Below, one piece after another: positions 17,834 to 26,934 of a stretch of 64,000 nt of DNA; the first letter of the stretch is position 1, and every line of letters begins with the position of its first letter. The notes under the pieces were generated by a model. The model searched no databases. It was not told where the DNA came from and saw only the letters and a list, made by a program, of their open reading frames with translations. A program made the translations under genes and the position numbers. Source of the stretch: Stieleria magnilauensis (GTDB taxonomy: Bacteria; Planctomycetota; Planctomycetia; Pirellulales; Pirellulaceae); contig CP036432.1 of NCBI GenBank assembly GCA_007753675.1, positions 5,244,394 through 5,308,393 of the forward strand, given 5' to 3'.

Positions 17834-17979
17834 CGGCAGAAGCGGTCTCGGGCGGCGCTGGGGCGTTTTAGAATAGGTTATTGTTCGTCGTCGGCGGAGC
17901 GATGTCTAGGCCGTCCGACGTCTGGGCCGTCTGAAGTCTGGGGCCGGTGTCGGGGGGAAAGCAAGCGAGAGGGAAAACG

Positions 17980-18657
17980 ATGAGCCGAGAAGGCTGGGAC
18001 GGCAAAGCGAGAGGGCGACAGAATGATCGAGAGCCGTTCTGGGTCTGGCCCGATGCACGGCAACGAAGGCGACTGGGACTCGCCTTGCTCGGACTCAGCT
18101 TGCTCTTTGCGATCGTCTACGGGGGCGCCGAATTCATCACGTCGTTGCGAACCACGCGATATCCCGTGCATTTCTCGTTTGAGTTGTCGCTTCCGTTTGT
18201 CCCCGAATTGAGTCTCGTCTATTCCTCGGTCTATTTCATGTTCGGTTTCATTGCGCTGACGTTGCCGACGAAAGACCGCCTGAATCAGTTTGTCGCGCAA
18301 ATGGTTCTGATGACATTGATCGCCGGCGTGTGTTTTCTGATCTATCCGGCCGAGTTGGCTTTTGAGACACCCGAAGTGGTCGGATGGGCGGCATTGCCGT
18401 TTCGATGGGCCGATCGAATCAACTTGACCTACAACTGCGCGCCCTCGCTGCACGTGGCTTACGCAAGCTTGTGCGCCGCGACGATGTGGCATCGACGGCG
18501 CGTCTGGGGAATTGCGTTTTGCATTTGGGCGGTCGCCATCGCCGTCTCGGCTTGGCTGACGTACCAGCACCATCTGGTCGATTTGATAACCGGCGGTCTG
18601 CTGGGAGTGTGGACAGCCCGCCAAACGAGTCTGCACCGCATCCTCGCGCGTCGGTAG
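17980..18657 (+). CDS. PAP2-superfamily membrane phosphatase
   Basis: 225 residues with about six membrane helices. The conserved second and third PAP2 motifs are clear: CAPSLHVAY (~145-153) and TYQHHLVDLITGG (~195-207) with the catalytic His and Asp. The first motif (KxxxxxxRP) is not evident, as in the inositol-phosphorylceramide-synthase-like branch, so it may be a lipid phosphatase or a phosphotransferase. The ATG at 17980 has GAGAGGG upstream; a GTG at 17947 is the alternative. It precedes the GT4 gene by 67 bases on the same strand, which hints at a role with lipid-linked sugars (inference). Confidence 0.82.
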   Translation: MSREGWDGKARGRQNDREPFWVWPDARQRRRLGLALLGLSLLFAIVYGGAEFITSLRTTRYPVHFSFELSLPFVPELSLVYSSVYFMFGFIALTLPTKDRLNQFVAQMVLMTLIAGVCFLIYPAELAFETPEVVGWAALPFRWADRINLTYNCAPSLHVAYASLCAATMWHRRRVWGIAFCIWAVAIAVSAWLTYQHHLVDLITGGLLGVWTARQTSLHRILARR

Positions 18658-18724
18658 ATTCGTCGCGGTTGGTCGCCAAGCGGACGGGATCGGGGTATGC
18701 TGTAGCCCCCGGCAACCGCGGCAA

Positions 18725-19981
18725 ATGAATCCCCCGTCTTCCCGCACCATGCATGTTTTATTTGTCCACCAAAACTTCCCCGCCCAGTTCGGCCAAATCG
18801 CGAACCACTTGGTGCAAAATCATGGTTGGCAATGCACGTTTGCATCGCGGCACGAGGGTGAAATCGAGGGCATCGGCCGCGTGCGGTATGAACCATGCGG
18901 TGGCGCCCGGGCGGAGACAAATTTTTGCAGTCGCAGCTTCGAAAACCAGATCTGGCATTCCACCGCGCTGTTCGACGCCCTGAGATCGCGTCCCGACGTC
19001 CAACCCGATTTGATTGTCGGACACAGCGGAATGGTTTCGACGCTGTACTTGCGCGAGTTGTACGATGTGCCGATCCTCAACTATTTTGAGTTCTTCTATC
19101 GCACCCACGACAGCGACATCGACTTCCGTGTCGACCTTCCTCCCTGTGACACCGCCACACTGTTGCGAGCTCGAACCCGCAACGCGTTGCTGTTGCTGGA
19201 CTTGGAAAACTGCGATGCCGGATATGCACCCACCGCATTTCAGCAGTCTCAATTGCCGGCGGAGTTCCGGCCCAAGATCCGCACGATCTTTGACGGGATC
19301 GACACGGATTTCTGGAAACCGATCGAACAGCCCAACCGTCGGGTCGCCGGGATCGACATCCCATCGGACCATCGCGTCTTGACCTACGTCAGCCGCGGCA
19401 TGGAATCGATGCGTGGCTTCGACATCTTCATGCAAATCGCAGATCGAGTCTGTCGGCAACGTCAGGACGTGTCCGTGCTGGTGGTCGGCGAAGACCGGAT
19501 CGCTTATGGAGGCGATGCCCGATTCACCGAAGGGAAAACGTTTAAAGAGTGGTTCCTCAACAAACATGCAATCGATCTCTCGCGGATCCACTTCGTCGGA
19601 CGTGTCCGGCCCTCCGAGCTGGTCAATGTGTTTTCCCTATCGGATGTTCATCTCTACCTGACCGTCCCGTTCACGTTGAGTTGGTCGTTGTTCAACGCGA
19701 TGAGCTGTGGCGCGCTGGCGATCGGCAGCGATACCGCTCCGGTGAGAGAGTTGATCGAAGACGGAACGAACGGATTGTTGGTGGACTTTTTCCAGATCGA
19801 CCAGTGGGTGGAGCGTGTCCTGCAAGCGCTCGATGACCCGGCCGCGTTCGATTCTCTGCGAACGTCGGCGCGGCAGACGATCTTGGATTCGTACACGCTG
19901 CCGAAGTGCCTGGACAAGATGCTGACACTCTATCGCGAATTGGGAGTCGGCGTTGACGCGGATTCGAGTGCCGACTCATGA
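18725..19981 (+). CDS. GT4-type glycosyltransferase
   Basis: 418 residues with two Rossmann-like halves. The N-terminal half begins MHVLFVHQNFPAQFG and the C-terminal half carries the usual sugar-nucleotide region, DGIDTDFWKP, VLVVGEDRIAYGG and DTAPVRELIEDGTNGLLV, in which the Glu of the last motif is the family's E-x7-E site. It transfers a sugar from a nucleotide donor to an unknown acceptor. An ATG at 18749 gives the more typical family N-terminus and may be the true start. The stop overlaps the next start (ATGA at 19978-19981), so the two genes are translationally coupled. Confidence 0.9.
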   Translation: MNPPSSRTMHVLFVHQNFPAQFGQIANHLVQNHGWQCTFASRHEGEIEGIGRVRYEPCGGARAETNFCSRSFENQIWHSTALFDALRSRPDVQPDLIVGHSGMVSTLYLRELYDVPILNYFEFFYRTHDSDIDFRVDLPPCDTATLLRARTRNALLLLDLENCDAGYAPTAFQQSQLPAEFRPKIRTIFDGIDTDFWKPIEQPNRRVAGIDIPSDHRVLTYVSRGMESMRGFDIFMQIADRVCRQRQDVSVLVVGEDRIAYGGDARFTEGKTFKEWFLNKHAIDLSRIHFVGRVRPSELVNVFSLSDVHLYLTVPFTLSWSLFNAMSCGALAIGSDTAPVRELIEDGTNGLLVDFFQIDQWVERVLQALDDPAAFDSLRTSARQTILDSYTLPKCLDKMLTLYRELGVGVDADSSADS

Positions 19982-20850
19982 TTCTACTCCTGGGCGGCAG
20001 CGGATATGTCGCAACGACGTTTGCCAAGCGGCTCTCTGATCGGGGCCTGTACTTTCGCTTGATTTCACGGCGGGACTGCGACTACACCCGTCGCGATCGA
20101 TTGATCGAACTGATCGACCAAACCAAGCCGTCGTTCCTCATCAACGCCGCCGGGTACACGGGCAAACCCAACGTGGAAGCCTGCGAACACCACAAAGCCG
20201 ATTGTTTGTTGGGCAATGCCGTTCTTCCGGGCATCGTCCGCGAGGCCTGCGAACGACGAGACGTTCCCTGGGGACACATCTCGTCGGGCTGCATTTACAG
20301 CGGCTCGCGTCAGGATGGATCGGGATTTCGCGAGACCGACCCGCCGAACTTCTGCTTTCGATCACCGCCCTGCAGTTTTTATTCGGGCAGTAAAGCGCTC
20401 GGCGAAGAGTGTCTTCAAGGGGCGGACAACGTCTTTGTGTGGCGGTTGCGGATTCCCTTCAGCAATCGAGATGGCGAACGCAATTACCTGTCAAAAATGA
20501 TGCGTTACGAGCGTCTGTTGGACGTGACCAATTCGCTCGCCGACGTGAATGAATTCGTCGACGCCTGTCTTCACTGCTGGCAGCATCGGGTCCCGTTTGG
20601 CGTCTACAACATCGTCAACACCGGCGCGGTCTCCACCGCCGACGTCGTCCAGTTGCTTCAGACGCACCGCCACATCAATCGCCCTTTTCGGTACTTTCGT
20701 GATGAAGCCGAGTTCATGAGCGCGACCAGCGGAGTCCCACGCTCCAGCTGCGTGCTGGACAACTCGAAACTCATTCAGACGGGGTTTCCGATCCGAGATG
20801 TCCGCGACGCAATCGCCGACGCGCTGCGGACGTGGCAACCGGAGCGTTAA
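19978..20850 (+). CDS. NAD(P)-dependent sugar epimerase/reductase (RmlD-like SDR)
   Basis: 290 residues. Extended SDR with nucleotide motif LLGGSGYVATTFAKRL at the N-terminus and the catalytic Ser...YxxxK set in HISSGCIYSG and FYSGSKALGEE. Length and order suit dTDP-4-dehydrorhamnose reductase or related nucleotide-sugar epimerases. It is coupled to the GT4 gene by a 4-base overlap, so it probably makes or modifies the sugar that the transferase uses, or works on the same surface glycan. No other rhamnose genes are in the window, so the exact sugar is open. Confidence 0.87.
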   Translation: MILLLGGSGYVATTFAKRLSDRGLYFRLISRRDCDYTRRDRLIELIDQTKPSFLINAAGYTGKPNVEACEHHKADCLLGNAVLPGIVREACERRDVPWGHISSGCIYSGSRQDGSGFRETDPPNFCFRSPPCSFYSGSKALGEECLQGADNVFVWRLRIPFSNRDGERNYLSKMMRYERLLDVTNSLADVNEFVDACLHCWQHRVPFGVYNIVNTGAVSTADVVQLLQTHRHINRPFRYFRDEAEFMSATSGVPRSSCVLDNSKLIQTGFPIRDVRDAIADALRTWQPER

Positions 20851-20944
20851 CTCCCTGACAGACACGTCCCAACCACCACGTGGGCACCCTGACACTTTAC
20901 CGTGCCGACTGCGCCGTTGATCATCGATTCCCCGCGTCTTGCTC

Positions 20945-21649
20945 TCAGTAGCCCCATTCCTCTGCGGGGCCCGTCCCCCAAGGCGTGATCGTGACGCAGT
21001 TGTCTACCTCTCGGACGCCACCGGTCGACCAAGCCGTCCGTTCGACTTCGGTGAGTTCGTTCAGGGAGTGGACATCACCGGTGATGGTCACTTTCGAATC
21101 TTCGACCTCCACCGCCAACGTTTTGGAATTCAACAGCGAGCTGCGTTTGAACGCCGATTCGATCGCACTCTTGATCGCACTGATCGTTTGGGGCGAAACC
21201 ACGCCAATCTCATTATGAATTCCTTGAGCGCCACGGAGATGGCGAAGCGCACGGTCAACGGCGTCTTTTTGGTAGCGGTGCTCGACCGTTCCTTCTGCTT
21301 TGATCCAGCCATCTTCGACAGCGATTTGAATGTTCCGATCCGGCACTTCCGAGTCCCACTGCAGGGCATGGACAGCGGCAGCGGCAATCTCCTCGTCGTC
21401 CAACACGTTTGCATCCGACGGTCGAACCTCGATTTCATTGGCGACCGCACGCACACCATGCACACGTTTTGCCACTTCCTCGGCTTTGTGTTTTACCGAA
21501 TACACCGGGACGTGACCGGCCAGAGTCACCACTCCGCCCTTTGCCGTCACACCAATCTGTGCGGCATCGACACTCGGCTCCCACTCCAATTCGTCTAAAA
21601 CGTCACGCTGTAGGTGCGCGTCGGTTTTCATTTCGATGGTCTTTTTCAT
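20945..21649 (-). CDS. Three-BON-domain protein (OsmY-like)
   Basis: 234 residues with three tandem BON domains (~15-80, ~95-155, ~165-230), each with the pattern VxVxxGxVTLxGxV (e.g. IGVTAKGGVVTLAGHVPVYS). BON domains bind phospholipid membranes; OsmY-type proteins respond to osmotic stress. There is no obvious signal peptide here, so it may be cytoplasmic or exported in another way. The ATG at 21649 follows GAGGTGA by about 9 bases; a GTG at 21661 and an ATG at 21631 (MKTDAHLQRDV, typical of homologues) are alternatives. It converges with the epimerase gene over 94 bases and stands alone. Confidence 0.9.
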   Translation of the reverse strand: MKKTIEMKTDAHLQRDVLDELEWEPSVDAAQIGVTAKGGVVTLAGHVPVYSVKHKAEEVAKRVHGVRAVANEIEVRPSDANVLDDEEIAAAAVHALQWDSEVPDRNIQIAVEDGWIKAEGTVEHRYQKDAVDRALRHLRGAQGIHNEIGVVSPQTISAIKSAIESAFKRSSLLNSKTLAVEVEDSKVTITGDVHSLNELTEVERTAWSTGGVREVDNCVTITPWGTGPAEEWGY

Positions 21650-21774
21650 GATCCCTTTCACCTCGTTCGGCCATAGAACACGCCGTTTCCATTGACCTCA
21701 CAGCTTTCTCTGGACTGGAATTCCGCACTGACTCTGGCCCAACGGTGCACTTCATCGACTGTTTTGGGCGATGG

Positions 21775-24222
21775 TCATTTGACAGGGTGCAAGTTGTGTG
21801 CCAGCCGAGGTGACGCCGCCGTAACCTGCACGAGCCGCGCGGGGCCTCGCTCATCGATCAGCTGAATCCGCGTGCCGCGGGGCAATTGATCCCTCAGTTG
21901 GCCGATCAGCACCTGTTTCTCCATGATGATCAATGCGTGATCGTTCTCGGCGATGAATTCGCTGAGCCCCGATGCGTGGCGGTCATCAAAGTGCCGAACG
22001 TCGCTGCGTTGAAGATAAAACGGGACCTCGGAAAACTCGTGGGAAAGGGTGGCAATGGCTGAGTTCGCTTCCAAAGGGATCTTCGCCCGCAACGGAGACG
22101 CGGGGGCGAAAATCGTTTGCCGGCGGCTGTACGCCGGAACGATCTGATGCATCACCATCACCGCCAACAAAAACGCTAGAGCCGAAGAGGAACCCCACGC
22201 ATACTTGCCCTGATGTCGATCGGCAATCATCAGCAAACTTCCCACCAGCAGCGACGCCCAGATCAAAATCCAGACGTAATTCGCAACCGAAACGCTCGAT
22301 CCGGTCAAAGCGATGAATGCCGAAAACCCGACGCCGGCAAAACAGGTCGCAGCCGTTGCGGTTCGTGCCGACCAAAAACGCGCGAACCACTCTCGCCGAT
22401 GGGTCGCCGATCGCTTGGTGGCATAAACAAGATAGTGACCGATCATCAACGACAAGGCGGGTGCGGCCGGCAACAGGTAAGTCGGTAACTTGCACTTGGC
22501 AATCGAAAAAAACACGAAACACCATCCGCTCCACAACATCAGAAATCCCAGCACCGGGGGACGGTCCTGAGACGCTGACCGCGTTCGCGACGCCAGAAAC
22601 CCGACATAGGGAATCGTCAAAAACGTCCACGGGTGGCCCGCCAGCAACAGCACCGGGATAAAAAACCAAATCGGTCGAGCATGAAACTCTCCGGCGAACC
22701 TCGCCACATTGTGGCGGTAAAAGAACTCGACCAGGAAGGACGGGTCCTGCATCGTGACGGCCACCAACCAGGGTGCGGCAATCCCAGCAACCACGGCCAG
22801 CAGCATCAGGTAATGCCGAAGGGTCGGCGCGAAATACGATTCGGTGAGCCAGCTGAAAGCGATCAACGGAGGAATCAAGAGGACCAGCACAAGCGGCCCC
22901 TTGGTCAGAAACGCCAAGCCACAAAACACCCCCGCCGCTAACCACCAGCCCAGATGCAACGCCCGCTTGGCGGCCGCAGGTTTGATTGCTTCATAGACGC
23001 TGAATAACGAGAGCGTCGTCAACAGAGTCAACACCCCGTCGATCAATAGATATCGGCTGGTGAAAACGAATCCAACGGACAACATCAAGACGCCGCCGGC
23101 AAACAGACCGATTCGACTGCCAACGTTGCGATTGCCAAACCACATGGTCGCCAGCAAGGTCCCGAAAGCCGCCAGCGCCGGAACCAATCGCGCCGACCAT
23201 TCACTGATCCCGAACGCTCGATAGCTGATCGCGCACAGCCAATACAGCAGCGGCGGCTTGTCATAGTACGGCTGGAAATTGAGCTGTGGCAGTACCCAAT
23301 TCCCGCTGACAAGCATCTCACGCGGGATTTCCGCGTACCGCGTTTCATCACGATCGATCAACGGATAGCCGAGATTCGTGAACAGGAAAAGTGCGGCGAT
23401 CACTAGCAACAGAGCGTGAACGATTGAAAACGGATCTGAAACCACGCCCTTTGTCGCCGCACCAGGAAACTGAACGGTGTTCCACCAATAGCGAATCAAC
23501 CCCGTCAGCACCGTCGGTATCTCAAACACCGAAACCGTGCTGCTGCCCGCCGCCCGCGGTCGATGGGACACACCCACTTCGACCACGGAGTGATTTTGTC
23601 GTTTCGCTTCGGTCAACAACTCTGAGTTGACCAGGAACCCGCTGGTGGAAATTGTTAGCCCCTGCACCACGTCACGGCGAAACAATTTGAGCGCACAATC
23701 CACATCACGCACTTCCGTGCCGAGCAAACATCGAACGATGACGTTGTAGACGCGAGAGTAGAAACATCGCAATCGACTATCTTTGCGATCAATCCGATAA
23801 CCGCACACGATGCTGTACCGCCGGGACAAAAACAGCAGTCGGTCCAATTCGGTCAAATCGAATTGGCAGTCCGCATCGGTAAACGCCACCAGGTCACACG
23901 TTGCCGCTGCGAAGCCATCGCGCAGGGCGGCGCCGTAGCCCAAGTTGCCGTTGTGCCGGATCAGCCGAATCGCGGGGTTCCCATCCGCCGCCTGCTGGAC
24001 CAGCGCCGCTGTTTCGTCGCTGCTGCCATCGTCGACGACAATGATTTCGTAGCGGTCGGTCAATCCACCCAGTGCCGATTCGGCCTCGGCAAGCGCTTGG
24101 CGAATCACCTCGGCTTCATTCCAGGCAGGTAAGACCAGCGAGAGACTGGGTGACCGCTGGGGAGTCGAAGGGATCGTCGGTACGTGGCGGGGTTGGACTG
24201 TCGGCTGGGAAAACTGATGCAT
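21775..24222 (-). CDS. GT2 glycosyltransferase fused to ArnT/PMT-like (GT83) membrane transferase
   Basis: 815 residues. Residues ~25-250 are a GT2 domain of the polyprenyl-phosphate mannosyltransferase type: SLVLPAWNEAEVI, VVDDGSSDETAAL, AFTDADCQFD and a late HRPRAAGSS. From ~270 on it is a polytopic ArnT-like enzyme, with the luminal acidic pair in DRDETRYAEIPREM and YYDKPPLLYW, both strongly conserved in that family. The fusion suggests one protein first charges a polyprenyl phosphate with a sugar, then moves it to a lipid or glycan outside the membrane (inference). SD AGAGGAG precedes the ATG. A palindromic operator-like site lies 17 bases before the start. Confidence 0.9.
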   Translation of the reverse strand: MHQFSQPTVQPRHVPTIPSTPQRSPSLSLVLPAWNEAEVIRQALAEAESALGGLTDRYEIIVVDDGSSDETAALVQQAADGNPAIRLIRHNGNLGYGAALRDGFAAATCDLVAFTDADCQFDLTELDRLLFLSRRYSIVCGYRIDRKDSRLRCFYSRVYNVIVRCLLGTEVRDVDCALKLFRRDVVQGLTISTSGFLVNSELLTEAKRQNHSVVEVGVSHRPRAAGSSTVSVFEIPTVLTGLIRYWWNTVQFPGAATKGVVSDPFSIVHALLLVIAALFLFTNLGYPLIDRDETRYAEIPREMLVSGNWVLPQLNFQPYYDKPPLLYWLCAISYRAFGISEWSARLVPALAAFGTLLATMWFGNRNVGSRIGLFAGGVLMLSVGFVFTSRYLLIDGVLTLLTTLSLFSVYEAIKPAAAKRALHLGWWLAAGVFCGLAFLTKGPLVLVLLIPPLIAFSWLTESYFAPTLRHYLMLLAVVAGIAAPWLVAVTMQDPSFLVEFFYRHNVARFAGEFHARPIWFFIPVLLLAGHPWTFLTIPYVGFLASRTRSASQDRPPVLGFLMLWSGWCFVFFSIAKCKLPTYLLPAAPALSLMIGHYLVYATKRSATHRREWFARFWSARTATAATCFAGVGFSAFIALTGSSVSVANYVWILIWASLLVGSLLMIADRHQGKYAWGSSSALAFLLAVMVMHQIVPAYSRRQTIFAPASPLRAKIPLEANSAIATLSHEFSEVPFYLQRSDVRHFDDRHASGLSEFIAENDHALIIMEKQVLIGQLRDQLPRGTRIQLIDERGPARLVQVTAASPRLAHNLHPVK

Positions 24223-24238
24223 CCTTGCACTCCTCTGT

Positions 24239-24254
24239 TACTAGTTCTTTAGTA
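24239..24254 (-). promoter_or_regulatory. BlaI-operator-like palindrome (site 1)
   Basis: TACTA-6-TAGTA: two perfect 5-base arms separated by six bases, in an AT-rich leader, 17-32 bases before the ATG of the GT2-ArnT gene. The arm sequence and spacing resemble the Staphylococcus bla/mec operators bound by BlaI/MecI dimers. A BlaI-family gene lies 2.3 kb away. Confidence 0.55.
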
Positions 24255-24298
24255 TTTAAAGTTATAAAGTCGCCGATCGCGTGACACAAGTTCAATCG

Positions 24299-25291
24299 CT
24301 AGAGCGTCCGTCCTTGCATGGTCGCCACGTCCTTGGCGGGACGTTTATCCAAGTGATATGTAAACAGCCGGTTTTCGCAGGAGTAAAACGTGACCCAGAG
24401 TTCGCCGTCACGGATCAAGAGCCAACAGAACCCGGGCGCGGCCTTGGCGAAGGCGGTCTGCTCGGTCCAAGACGTGCTACGCAGCTTGCTTCCGCTGCCG
24501 CTGACGATCTGGCACCATCCTTGACCACTCTCATTGAGTTGCAAGTCGTGATCATGCCCTGACAAATACAGATCGACGGCGTGGTCTCGCAGCAATCCCG
24601 GCAATGATTCAGCGATCGCGGGAGAGGCGCCGTGTTTCCCACCCGAAATCGCCGGGTGATGTCCGATGACGATTTTGAACCTTGCGTCGCTTTGACTGAG
24701 TTGTTGATCCAACCAGACCAATTCCTCGTTGGCTCGCCGGTCACGATTCGCGATCAAATAGGTGTCGATCACAAAGAGGTCGATCGCGTCATCACCAATC
24801 CGGTGACGCACCGCATAGTGATTGGCCGGCATCATCCAACGGTCGCTAATCTCCGTGTAACGAACCTGAGCACTAACATCGCCGCCGTAGTCGTGGTTTC
24901 CGAGACAGACGTAAAACGGAAAGGGAAACGAATGTTCGTCAAACAGGTTTTCGAAATCCGTTTGGAATCGTGGGTCGTCGACCGAGTCGACACCGCGTTC
25001 GTAGAAGTTGTCGCCCAACAGCACGGCGGCATCGGGGACAGTCTCGCTGGTATGACGCCGCATTGCGGCCACGACCTCGGCTCGCTGCGGAGAGTCGTAG
25101 CCGGTGTCCCCGACGACCAGCAGGCTAAACTCCGAGTCCGGATCGATCACTTCTGGTGACGCGCCGATCTCGAACGCTCGTTCACCGAGCGTGACAATGA
25201 GCCATTGATTGTGTGCGGCGACTCGATAGCCGCCGTAGACCAGCAGCGCCAGAGCGACGACGACGACGGTTCGTTTTGCGATCTTGTTCAT
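24299..25291 (-). CDS. Secreted/anchored metallophosphoesterase (purple acid phosphatase-like)
   Basis: 330 residues. One N-terminal hydrophobic segment (TVVVVALALLVYGGYRVA) is a signal anchor. All calcineurin-type metal motifs are present in order: VVGDTGYDS, VLLGDNFYERGV, CLGNHDYGG, IVIGHHPAIS and SGHDHDLQ, in the layout of tartrate-resistant acid phosphatases. It therefore faces the periplasm and removes phosphate from an unknown phosphoester. It is 115 bases downstream of blaR1-like on the same strand but has its own operator-like site in that gap, so it is likely a separate unit under the same repressor (inference). Confidence 0.9.
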   Translation of the reverse strand: MNKIAKRTVVVVALALLVYGGYRVAAHNQWLIVTLGERAFEIGASPEVIDPDSEFSLLVVGDTGYDSPQRAEVVAAMRRHTSETVPDAAVLLGDNFYERGVDSVDDPRFQTDFENLFDEHSFPFPFYVCLGNHDYGGDVSAQVRYTEISDRWMMPANHYAVRHRIGDDAIDLFVIDTYLIANRDRRANEELVWLDQQLSQSDARFKIVIGHHPAISGGKHGASPAIAESLPGLLRDHAVDLYLSGHDHDLQLNESGQGWCQIVSGSGSKLRSTSWTEQTAFAKAAPGFCWLLIRDGELWVTFYSCENRLFTYHLDKRPAKDVATMQGRTL

Positions 25292-25341
25292 GGAGGTCTC
25301 TCGACGCTGACGTGGATGGGTAGAAACACGGCGAACCCAAT

Positions 25342-25357
25342 AACTATCTCCTTAGTA
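25342..25357 (-). promoter_or_regulatory. BlaI-operator-like palindrome (site 2)
   Basis: Read on the minus strand it is TACTA-6-TAGTT, with the same arm length and spacing as site 1 and one mismatch between the arms; the flanking AAATACTAA is shared as well. It lies 51-66 bases before the ATG of the metallophosphoesterase. Confidence 0.5.
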
Positions 25358-25406
25358 TTTCGTCTCAAGCGGATGTCGATTGTCAAATGGCTTTAGGACG
25401 GCACGA

Positions 25407-26510
25407 TCAGTCCTCGTGGTCGCTCAGCAGATCATTCAGGTCGTGCCGGGCGTCGAATCGTTCGTAGTCACGCACCGAAACGCCAAACTCATGGAGCAGG
25501 TTGGCGGTCCAGGTCGGCCAGGGTGAGACTGGTGTTCGCGAGGAGGCCAGCACATTGACCGGCAACCACAGTTGCGACACGACCAGCACGACAAGAACGA
25601 GGCATCCGATGGCCAGCGATGCTCGACCGCGAGCATGAGAGGAATCTGGGCCATGTACCGTTTCGACCTGCAAAACCAAACGTTCGGTACGTCGAACGAT
25701 GGCGCTTTTGCGGCGACCAAACGCGAGCGTGCACGTGGGAGCGGTGGCACTCTGCTCGGCAACCTTGGCCAGTGTTTTCAAGTAGCTTGCGATCGTCTTC
25801 CCCGCGTTCGCGGCGACTTCATCGCAATGAAACTCGCGCGTCAACTCGGCGTTGCGGGCGGCCCACCAGATCGCCGGATGAAACCAGAGCAGCGCGTTGC
25901 AGGTCCCTTGCAAGAAATGCTGAAGCGGATGGTTGGTCCTCAAGTGTTCCAATTCGTGAAGCAGCACATGCCGCAACACCTCTTCCTCTTCCTCTTCCCG
26001 CAACAGACAACTTGGCAATACGATCGTCGGACGCTGCAACTGCCAACAAAACGGACCGTGTTTTTCAAACGAGACGAGCCAGCGCAGATGCTTGGGCAAT
26101 TCGTCCTGTTCACCCAGCGGTAGCGTCGCGATCTCCTCGTCCGTCATCACGCGACATCGCTGGGAGAAGAATTGAGACAAGACGATCATGCGACCGAGAC
26201 GCCGGATTAGGACCACAGTCAATCCAATGGCCCAAACGACAACCAAGGCTTTGATGATCCAAATTTGCAATACAAACATGGTTCGCGCCGCAGACTCGCT
26301 CAGTCGACTGACGTCGTTGAACAGGCGGAGATGGGGGAGCAAGAACGCGGCCGCGATCAGTCCCAGGATCGCAACAAATCCGATCGTCCATAGCCGACAA
26401 TTCGTTGCCGCGTGGTCGACAAAACGACTGAGGACGACGATGCTGAGCACGACAACCAGGACCTGCAGGGGCAGGCTGGCGGCGGTTTCGAATAGCTGAG
26501 ATGCATTCAT
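25407..26510 (-). CDS. BlaR1/MecR1-like M56 membrane metallopeptidase
   Basis: 367 residues. Membrane helices at ~15-30, 42-60 and 80-102 precede the cytoplasmic gluzincin domain with zinc motif HELEH (185-189) and downstream HCDE (~228-231), then a last helix (~305-325). In BlaR1 this peptidase cuts the BlaI repressor after a ligand binds an outer penicillin-binding domain. Here the part beyond the last helix is only about 40 residues, so that sensor domain is missing and the signal must be something other than classical beta-lactam acylation. Its start overlaps the stop of the blaI-like gene by four bases (26507-26510). Confidence 0.9.
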   Translation of the reverse strand: MNASQLFETAASLPLQVLVVVLSIVVLSRFVDHAATNCRLWTIGFVAILGLIAAAFLLPHLRLFNDVSRLSESAARTMFVLQIWIIKALVVVWAIGLTVVLIRRLGRMIVLSQFFSQRCRVMTDEEIATLPLGEQDELPKHLRWLVSFEKHGPFCWQLQRPTIVLPSCLLREEEEEEVLRHVLLHELEHLRTNHPLQHFLQGTCNALLWFHPAIWWAARNAELTREFHCDEVAANAGKTIASYLKTLAKVAEQSATAPTCTLAFGRRKSAIVRRTERLVLQVETVHGPDSSHARGRASLAIGCLVLVVLVVSQLWLPVNVLASSRTPVSPWPTWTANLLHEFGVSVRDYERFDARHDLNDLLSDHED

Positions 26511-26890
26511 CGGTCGCGTTCCGCTTTGGCGGCTGCCTTTTTGACCGCCGCGATGTCTTCCGGGGAAACCGAGTCACTATTGAGCAAGCTGAGCACCAAG
26601 GATTGAACGGATCCGCCGAACAAGCGATCGGTCAATTCGTGAATCATTCCATGCCGCACTTCTTCACGCGTCACGGCCGCAGAATAGGTGTAGGCGCGAC
26701 CCACTTTTTCACCGCGACGGACAATCCCCTTTTCTTCCAGAATGCGCAAGGTCGTCATGACGGTCGTGTAGGCCAAGTCGCGATCGATGGCATCGACGAC
26801 GTCGCTGACGGTCACGCGTTCGCGCTCCCAGACGACGTCCATGACCTCCGCCTCGCACTTGGTGATCTGCGTTCGGGACAATGAATTCAT
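26507..26890 (-). CDS. BlaI/MecI-family transcriptional repressor
   Basis: 127 residues, normal length. A winged helix-turn-helix (~8-75: CEAEVMDVVWERERVTVSDV, LAYTTVMTTLRILEEKGIV) is followed by the dimerisation helix region. The sequence TTVMTTLRIL is the family's recognition helix. Such proteins repress their targets as dimers until cut by the partner M56 peptidase. The ATG at 26890 is used; a longer reading to 26938 would overlap the DUF1559 gene and adds unconserved residues. It overlaps the blaR1-like gene by 4 bases, so the pair is coupled. Confidence 0.95.
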   Translation of the reverse strand: MNSLSRTQITKCEAEVMDVVWERERVTVSDVVDAIDRDLAYTTVMTTLRILEEKGIVRRGEKVGRAYTYSAAVTREEVRHGMIHELTDRLFGGSVQSLVLSLLNSDSVSPEDIAAVKKAAAKAERDR

Positions 26891-26934
26891 TCCTGATTCG
26901 AATGGATGGTGGGATGGGAAACTGGGGCAATCAA

